A stretch of DNA of 11,719 nt. Source: CAZOGW01 sp964579415. Lineage in GTDB: Bacteria > Actinomycetota > Acidimicrobiia > Spongiisociales > UBA5794. The stretch covers positions 1 through 11,719 of the forward strand of contig CAZOGW010000096.1 of NCBI GenBank assembly GCA_964579415.1. Reading direction: 5' to 3'. A program made the position numbers and the translations under genes. Positions 7,081 through 11,719 of the stretch are shown here, one piece after another. A model generated the notes under the pieces. The model saw nothing but the letters and a program-made list of their open reading frames with translations, made no database searches and was not told the DNA's origin. Every line of letters starts with the position of its first letter. Position 1 is the stretch's first letter.

Positions 7081-7217
7081 CCTTCTCGCTCCTCCGGCCC
7101 ACCGGCGTACCCGGCAGCCACAGACGCAGTAGAGCCTTCACACCGGCGTCACCCTGAAGCGCGGTGCCCGTCAACCCGTCGCCATAACTTCGCGGCGTAC
7201 CAATCGAAAGGATCGCG

Positions 7218-9506
7218 GTGAGCAAGCTGAGCAAGAGGGTGTCCGCCCTGGTGGCACTGCTGACAGCGGCAGCCCTGATGGCCGTCCCATCGGCGGGAGC
7301 CCAGGACAGGCGGGATCGACTCCCGCAAAGTGGGGGGCAATTCGAGCGAATCGCCCATTTCCCGGTGTTCCGCAACTCCTCCATCGAGGGTGAGACGGTG
7401 GCGGAGATCATCGACGTCACCGGCGACGGGAACACCCTGGTCTACACCGACGCCCTCCTCGGCGTCGTCGGGTTCATCGACATCACCGATCCGACATCAC
7501 CCCAGCCCGGCGGTACCGTGTCGGTGGGGGGTGACCCGACCTCGGTCAAGATCGAGGGCGACTGGGCGCTGGTGGGGGTGAACACCAGCCCGTCGTTCAC
7601 CAACCCGAGCGGCCACCTGGCGGTGATCGACATCACCACCAGGGCCCAGGTCGCCACGCACCCCCTGGCGGGCCAACCGGACTCCATCGACGTCAGCCCA
7701 GACGGGCGCTACGCCGCCGTGGTGATCGAGAACGAGCGTGACGAGGACGTGGTGGTGGACGGTGTCGAGGGCGGCCTGCCTCAGCTCCCCGCCGGGCTGC
7801 TCCAGATCGTCGACCTGGTCGGCGCCCCCACGGCGTGGACCGTGCGCAGCGTCGCCCTCACCGGGCTCAGCGCCTACGCCCCCACCGATCCCGAGCCCGA
7901 GTTCGTCGACATCAACGCCGCCGGCCAGGCGGTGGTGAGCCTCCAGGAGAACAACCACGTCGCCGTCGTCGACCTGCGCACCGGCACCGTGGACCGGCAC
8001 TTTCCCGCCGGCGAGGTCACCATCCATGGAGTCGACGCCTCCGACGACGGCAGGATCTCGTTCACCGAGAGCCTGACCCGGACCCGGGAGCCCGACGCCA
8101 TCCACTGGGCGTCCGGTGACCGCATCGTCACCGCCAACGAGGGCGACCTCTTCGGCGGCAGCCGCGGATTCACCATGTTCTCCGCCGGCGGCGCCGTGCT
8201 CTACGACAGCGGCAGCGAGTTCGAGTACCTCGGCGCCCGCCACGGTCATTACCCCGACGGCCGCTCCGACGCCAAGGGCACCGAGCCCGAGGGACTCGAG
8301 GTGGCCCGCTACGGGGACAACGAGTACCTCTTCGTCGCCTCCGAGCGGGGCAGCTTCGTCGGCGTCTACCGGCTCACGTCGGCCGCCGCGCCGCGGTTCA
8401 TCCAGGTCCTTCCCGCCGGGGCCGGCCCGGAAGGGCTGGTCGCCATCCCGGGACGGAACCTGCTGGTGGTCACCAGCGAGACCGACGATCCGCCGCTGGG
8501 CCTGCGGACCGTGGTGACGATCTACAGGCTGCAGAACGGGACCGCCACCTACCCGCAGATCGTGTCCGCCGACGACGGGAACGGCGCCCCCATCGGATGG
8601 GCCGCCCTCTCCGGGCTGGGGGCACACCCCACCGACCCGGGCACGCTGTACTCGGTGTGGGACGCCGCCTTCTCCCCGGACCCGCGCATCTTCACCGTCG
8701 ACGTGTCGCGGCGTCCCGCGGTGATCACCAGGGCGCTGCCGGTCAGCGGCGCCGCTGCCACACTCGACCCCGAGGGCATCGCCGCCGCCGGCGACGGGAC
8801 GTTCTGGCTCGCCAGTGAAGGCAACGCCGGCGGATCGGTCCCCAACCAGATCGTCCACATCGCCGCCGACGGCAGCGTGCTCGAAGAGATCGGGCTCCCC
8901 GCAGAGGTGCTGGCCTGCCGGGCCGCCTCCACGTCCCGGGTCACGCTGGGGTCCGGGTTCGAAGGACTCACCATCGGCCAGGACGGGCGCATCTACGTCG
9001 CCCAGCAGCGGGGCTGGAACTACACCACACCCGAGTGCGAGGACCTCGACGACGACCACGGCGGGCTGAACAGCCTCGGTGAGCCGCTCCACACCCGCAT
9101 CTGGGTGTACGACCCGACCGCCGGCGGGTGGAGTTGGATCCCCTACGAGTTGGAGGACGTTCCCGAGAACGCCCTCTGGGTCGGGCTGTCGGAGATCACC
9201 GCCCTGCCCGACGGGCGTTTCGCCCTCATCGAGCGGGACAACCGCTACGGGCCGTTCACCGGACTCAAGGCGCTGGCGGCGGTGAGCCTCGCCGGCCCGG
9301 TGAGCCAGGGGGGCAAGGCGCTGCGCGACATCATCCCCGACCTGGCGGCCGGCAACGGTGCCGTGCTCGACAAGCCGGAAGGGTTCGCCGTCGCCGCCGA
9401 CCGGCAGACGTACCTGGTCACCGACAACGACGGCGTCGACGGCTCGACCGGCGAGACACGGTTCCTCAACCTGGGCCGCTGGAGGCAGCTCTTCCAAAGC
9501 CGGTAG
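7218..9506 (+). CDS. Secreted beta-propeller protein: choice-of-anchor I-like N-terminal part and esterase-like phytase (PF13449-type) C-terminal part
   Basis: A 762-residue exported protein. A Sec signal peptide is clear: Lys/Arg at residues 2-7, a hydrophobic core at about 9-23, and likely cleavage after SAGA (residue 28). The GTG start follows AAAGGA by 5 nt. Residues 35-420 form repeated WD/YVTN-like blades (VYTDALLGVVGFIDITD, LAVIDITTRAQ, SIDVSPDGRYAAV), and TANEGD near 305 is typical of choice-of-anchor I propellers. Residues 455-762 resemble the esterase-like phytase domain: LDPEGIAA (about 515), FWLASEGN (about 528), FEGLTIGQDGRIYVAQ (about 580) and TDNDGVDGSTGETRFLNLG near the end. 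No C-terminal membrane anchor, LPXTG or PEP-CTERM tail is visible, so it is probably released or loosely bound. Enzymatic activity on phosphate esters is possible but unproven for this family. It is a single-gene unit, divergent from the antiporter. Confidence 0.85.
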   Translation: MSKLSKRVSALVALLTAAALMAVPSAGAQDRRDRLPQSGGQFERIAHFPVFRNSSIEGETVAEIIDVTGDGNTLVYTDALLGVVGFIDITDPTSPQPGGTVSVGGDPTSVKIEGDWALVGVNTSPSFTNPSGHLAVIDITTRAQVATHPLAGQPDSIDVSPDGRYAAVVIENERDEDVVVDGVEGGLPQLPAGLLQIVDLVGAPTAWTVRSVALTGLSAYAPTDPEPEFVDINAAGQAVVSLQENNHVAVVDLRTGTVDRHFPAGEVTIHGVDASDDGRISFTESLTRTREPDAIHWASGDRIVTANEGDLFGGSRGFTMFSAGGAVLYDSGSEFEYLGARHGHYPDGRSDAKGTEPEGLEVARYGDNEYLFVASERGSFVGVYRLTSAAAPRFIQVLPAGAGPEGLVAIPGRNLLVVTSETDDPPLGLRTVVTIYRLQNGTATYPQIVSADDGNGAPIGWAALSGLGAHPTDPGTLYSVWDAAFSPDPRIFTVDVSRRPAVITRALPVSGAAATLDPEGIAAAGDGTFWLASEGNAGGSVPNQIVHIAADGSVLEEIGLPAEVLACRAASTSRVTLGSGFEGLTIGQDGRIYVAQQRGWNYTTPECEDLDDDHGGLNSLGEPLHTRIWVYDPTAGGWSWIPYELEDVPENALWVGLSEITALPDGRFALIERDNRYGPFTGLKALAAVSLAGPVSQGGKALRDIIPDLAAGNGAVLDKPEGFAVAADRQTYLVTDNDGVDGSTGETRFLNLGRWRQLFQSR

Positions 9507-9536
9507 CCAGCCTCCAGTTTGCAGTAGCCGGTTGAG
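9502..9536 (+). repeat. Possible degenerate heptad repeat at the 3' end of the propeller gene
   Basis: Read in sevens, the stretch gives ggtagcc, agcctcc, agtttgc, agtagcc, ggttgag. The best unit is AGTAGCC, matched 6, 4, 4, 7 and 3 of 7. The gene's TAG stop is inside the first unit. The match is weak on its own and is reported because two perfect heptamer repeats occur in equivalent places. Confidence 0.35.
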
Positions 9537-9552
9537 CGGGTACCGGGTTTTC

Positions 9553-9591
9553 AAGGCGCCGTGGTGGGGTTGATCCCCATCGCGGCGCCTT
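9553..9591 (+). terminator. Long GC hairpin, probable terminator after the propeller gene
   Basis: Arms 9553-9569 and 9575-9591 form a 17-bp stem with two G-U pairs around a 5-nt loop (TTGAT), 46 nt after the stop codon. There is no T run after it (TCGCGTCG), so it would be a tail-less terminator of the type proposed for high-GC actinobacteria, or a structure that protects the transcript 3' end. Confidence 0.55.
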
Positions 9592-9710
9592 CGCGTCGGG
9601 GATAACTCAGGGATATGCCAGCATGGATACCGGCCGGTCGCTGCGGTGGTTTGCCCGCGATGAGTCTGGGAGCGCCGTGCCGTCTGTGCTGGCGGGAGAG
9701 AGTCGTCCCG

Positions 9711-9744
9711 ATATCAGGACAGCGGACAGTATCTGTCCTGATAT
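9711..9744. promoter_or_regulatory. Nested inverted repeat, probable operator/promoter of the ABC exporter
   Basis: ATATCAGGACAG (9711-9722) and CTGTCCTGATAT (9733-9744) form a perfect 12-bp inverted repeat with a 10-nt spacer. Inside it, GGACAGTATCTGTCC (9724-9738) is a second perfect palindrome with a 3-nt centre. There are thus three GGACAG half-sites, two direct and one inverted. AGGACA/GATATA-like boxes in the same stretch could form the promoter. It lies about 40 bp before the first possible exporter start. Such sites usually bind TetR-, PadR- or MarR-type repressors; no such regulator gene is in the window. Confidence 0.6.
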
Positions 9745-9823
9745 ATCGGTAGCTTCGCTGCCGGCGCGACAAAAGAGGACCACCATGCCACGCGATCATG
9801 CGCGCAACATCGGGGAGAAGTCG

Positions 9824-10828
9824 ATGACGAACATTGTGGAGGCCTACGGGCTTCACAAGCGATACGGGGAGGTCGTCGCCCTGGACGGTCTCGACCTCGA
9901 GGTCCCCGAGGGGACCATCCTCGGTCTACTCGGCCCCAACGGGGCGGGGAAGACCACTGCGGTGTCGATCCTGTCGACGCTGCTGACACCTGACGCCGGC
10001 ACCGCCCGCGTCGCCGGCGCCGATGTGCTGGTCGAGCCGAGGGAGGTGCGACGCCGCATCGGCCTGTCGGGCCAGTTCGCCGCCGTCGACGAGTATCTCA
10101 CCGGCTTCGAGAACCTGGACATGATCGGCCGCCTCTACCACCTGGGGCGCACCGTCGCCCGGCAGAGGGCACGCGAGTTGATCGAGGTGTTCGATCTCGT
10201 CGAAGCCGCCGATCGCCCGGTGAAGACGTACTCCGGCGGCATGCGTCGCCGCCTCGACCTCGCCGGAGCGCTGGTGGCGCACGCCCCGGTGCTGTTCCTC
10301 GACGAGCCCACCACCGGCCTCGATCCGCGGAGCCGCACCGACCTGTGGGGCGTCATCCGGGACCTGGTGGGAGAGGGCACCACACTCCTGCTCACCACGC
10401 AGTACCTGGAAGAGGCCGACCAGCTCGCCGACGACATCCTGGTGATCGACCACGGCCGGCGCATCGCCCAGGGGACGTCCGACCAGCTGAAGAAGACGGT
10501 GGGCGGTGAGCGCATCGGCGTGACCGTGACCGACCATGACGACATCCCGCGCACCCAGGAGGTGCTGGCCCGGTTCGCGGTGGGGGAGCTCCACGTCGAC
10601 GTGCGGACCCGCTCCCTGACCGCGCCTGTCACCGGAGGAGCCCGGGTGCTCCAGGAGGTGCTGGCCGAGTTGCACGCCGTCGGCATCGACGTCTACGACG
10701 TCGGGTTGCGCCGTCCCACGCTCGACGACGTGTTCCTCACCCTCACCGGGCACGCCGCCGAACACGATCCCGACGTCTCGCCGGACGAGCCCGCCGAGAC
10801 CTCAGTCCTCGAGGAGGTGGCCCTGTGA
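9824..10828 (+). CDS. DrrA-type ABC exporter, ATP-binding subunit
   Basis: The cytoplasmic ATPase of an ABC-2 exporter, 334 residues from the ATG at 9824. GGAG (9814-9817) lies 6 nt before it. An in-frame ATG at 9785 with GAGGA 5 nt upstream is a real alternative that would add 13 residues; the shorter form starts like other DrrA proteins (MTNIVEAYGLHKRYG). Walker A is GPNGAGKT at 37-44, the Q-loop Gln is 84, the signature is SGGM at 137-140, and Walker B is VLFLDEP at 156-162 with catalytic Glu161. The switch position has Gln193 in TTQYLEEAD instead of His, which is typical of the DrrA group. The C-terminal block LRRPTLDDVFLTLTG (295-309) is also a DrrA-family feature. The gene overlaps the permease by 4 bp. 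Family members export antibiotics, lipids or other hydrophobic compounds; the cargo is unknown. Confidence 0.93.
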   Translation: MTNIVEAYGLHKRYGEVVALDGLDLEVPEGTILGLLGPNGAGKTTAVSILSTLLTPDAGTARVAGADVLVEPREVRRRIGLSGQFAAVDEYLTGFENLDMIGRLYHLGRTVARQRARELIEVFDLVEAADRPVKTYSGGMRRRLDLAGALVAHAPVLFLDEPTTGLDPRSRTDLWGVIRDLVGEGTTLLLTTQYLEEADQLADDILVIDHGRRIAQGTSDQLKKTVGGERIGVTVTDHDDIPRTQEVLARFAVGELHVDVRTRSLTAPVTGGARVLQEVLAELHAVGIDVYDVGLRRPTLDDVFLTLTGHAAEHDPDVSPDEPAETSVLEEVAL

Positions 10829-11631
10829 GCCTTCGTTATGTCCTGAGCGACGGCGCCGTCGTCGCCAAGCGCAACATCATCAAGATCAAGCGGGTACCGG
10901 AGATCCTGGTCTTCGTGCTCCTGTCGCCGATCATGTTCGTGCTGCTGTTCGCCTACGTGTTCGGCAATGCCATCAACGTGCCCGGCGGGGTCCCCTACAA
11001 GGAGTTCCTCATCGCCGGGATCCTGGCCCAGACCGTCATCTTCGGAGCGACGTTCACCGGGGCCGGGCTCGCCGAGGACATCCAGAAGGGGATCATCGAC
11101 CGGTTCCGCTCGCTGCCGATGTCACGCTCGGCTGTCCTGGTGGGCCGCACGTCCAGCGACATCATCTACAACATGCTGTCGATCACCATCATGGCGCTCA
11201 CCGGGCTGCTGGTGGGCTGGCGCATCCGCAACTCGGCGCTCGACGCCCTGCTCGGTTTCGCCATCCTGCTGCTGTTCGCCTACGCCTTCTCGTGGGTGAT
11301 GGCGTACATCGGCCTGCTGGTGCCCAGCGTCGAGGTGCTGAACAACGCCTCGTTCATGGTGATCTTCCCGCTGACGTTCGTGGCCAACACGTTCGTGCCT
11401 CTGGAGAGCATGCCGACGGTGTTGCGCACCTTCGCCGAGTGGAACCCGGTGTCGGCGGTCACCCAAGCGGCCCGGGAACTGTTCGGCAACCTCCCACCCG
11501 GATATCCCGAGCCCACCGCCTGGCCGCTGCAGAACCCGGTGCTCTACACCCTCATCTGGGTGGTGGTCACCATCGCCATCTTCGCCCCGCTCTCGGTGCG
11601 CCAGTACAAGCGGGTGGCCGGCAAGCGGTGA
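10825..11631 (+). CDS. DrrB-type ABC-2 exporter permease
   Basis: The membrane subunit partnering the ATPase just upstream, 268 residues. The GTG start overlaps the ATPase stop in a GTGA arrangement, and GAGGAGG (10811-10817) lies 7 nt upstream, inside the ATPase gene. About six hydrophobic segments are visible near residues 27-47, 60-80, 112-130, 140-165, 172-192 and 240-260. The cytoplasmic coupling stretch EDIQKGIIDRFRSLPMSR (84-101) is the best-known signature of DrrB/ABC-2 permeases, and WNPVSAVTQAARELF follows at about 209-223. Each operon product appears to be a half-transporter subunit, so a dimer of each is expected. A drug or lipid efflux role is inferred from family only. Confidence 0.92.
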   Translation: MSLRYVLSDGAVVAKRNIIKIKRVPEILVFVLLSPIMFVLLFAYVFGNAINVPGGVPYKEFLIAGILAQTVIFGATFTGAGLAEDIQKGIIDRFRSLPMSRSAVLVGRTSSDIIYNMLSITIMALTGLLVGWRIRNSALDALLGFAILLLFAYAFSWVMAYIGLLVPSVEVLNNASFMVIFPLTFVANTFVPLESMPTVLRTFAEWNPVSAVTQAARELFGNLPPGYPEPTAWPLQNPVLYTLIWVVVTIAIFAPLSVRQYKRVAGKR

Positions 11632-11636
11632 AGAAG

Positions 11637-11666
11637 CGTAGTACGTACTACGTACTACGTACTACG
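11637..11666 (+). repeat. Tandem heptamer repeat CGTACTA / GTACTAC with a 16-bp palindrome
   Basis: CGTACTA is repeated three times without error at 11644-11664, preceded by a one-mismatch unit CGTAGTA (11637-11643). The junction makes CGTAGTACGTACTACG (11637-11652), a perfect 16-bp palindrome. The array starts 5 nt after the permease stop and is non-coding. Confidence 0.8.
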
Positions 11667-11693
11667 ACGGCGTCGGCACCGCGGTGGCGACCC

Positions 11694-11716
11694 GTGACCG
11701 TGTAGACCCCGGTCAC
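11694..11716 (+). terminator. Weak hairpin at the right edge
   Basis: GTGACCG (11694-11700) pairs with CGGTCAC (11710-11716) around a 9-nt loop; past one mismatch, CC and GG could extend the stem to the last base. It could be the exporter operon's terminator, but its continuation is outside the window. Confidence 0.3.
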
Positions 11717-11719
11717 AGG

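Larger units (their letters stand above)
9507..9823. other. Intergenic stretch before the exporter operon
   Basis: This 317-bp gap holds, in order, a degenerate heptad stretch, a long GC hairpin (9553-9591), about 120 bp with no recognisable signal (9592-9710), a nested inverted repeat (9711-9744) and two alternative starts for the ABC gene. An in-frame extension of the ABC gene is open back to an ATG at 9623. Its translation does not look like a protein domain and I do not treat it as coding. Confidence 0.6.

Noticed and set aside
7497..9554. Minus-strand open frame of 685 codons opposite the secreted propeller gene
   Set aside because: It has no signal peptide or recognisable motif, and its composition is that of a GC-rich antisense shadow; the plus-strand gene has a signal peptide, Shine-Dalgarno and domain motifs.
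9623..9823. N-terminal extension of the ABC ATPase from an ATG at 9623
   Set aside because: The extension would run through the palindromic operator-like site, has no Shine-Dalgarno that I can see, and does not resemble the start of any DrrA protein.
11637..11666. CRISPR array or mobile-element end
   Set aside because: The units are only 7 bp with no spacers, and no cas gene, transposase, or flanking target duplication is present.

Overview
The window is GC-rich, with tightly packed genes and frequent GTG starts (six of the eight genes under the start choices made here). It has TAnnnT-type -10 boxes and a DrrAB-type exporter. Together these suggest a high-GC Actinomycetota chromosome, possibly of the Acidimicrobiia type; the lineage is an inference from composition and gene content. 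I see no rRNA, tRNA, CRISPR array, transposase or phage gene.

Layout. (1) 1-1229, minus: an AI-2E family membrane protein that runs off the left edge. (2) A short divergent promoter region. (3) 1388-5688, plus: a compact five-gene operon. It encodes a SorC-type sugar-sensing regulator, a class II ketose-bisphosphate aldolase, a CbbY-like HAD phosphatase, DhaL and DhaK. It ends in an 18-bp perfect hairpin terminator followed by a tandem heptamer repeat. (4) 5820-7016, minus: a CPA2 cation/proton antiporter, convergent with the operon. (5) 7218-9506, plus: a large secreted beta-propeller protein of the choice-of-anchor I / esterase-like phytase type. It is followed by a degenerate heptad stretch and a long GC hairpin. 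(6) 9507-9823: an intergenic stretch with a striking nested inverted repeat, probably operator and promoter. (7) 9824-11631, plus: a DrrA/DrrB-type ABC exporter pair whose genes overlap by 4 bp. A second perfect heptamer repeat lies just after it.

How the genes fit together. The SorC-to-DhaK operon looks like a catabolic module for a ketose or ketose phosphate. The aldolase would yield or consume dihydroxyacetone phosphate, DhaK/DhaL would phosphorylate dihydroxyacetone or a related short ketose, and the HAD enzyme would remove or repair a phospho-sugar. The regulator would sense a phosphorylated intermediate. No DhaM, PTS component, sugar transporter, dehydrogenase or isomerase is present in the window, so substrate and phosphate donor stay open. 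The antiporter, the secreted propeller and the exporter show no evident functional link to this operon.

The most unusual non-coding signals are two heptamer tandem repeats with a shared GTACTnn core (GTACTTG and GTACTAC), each just downstream of the last gene of an operon. A third, degenerate heptad stretch at the end of the propeller gene may belong with them. The three-half-site operator-like element before the exporter is the other notable signal.
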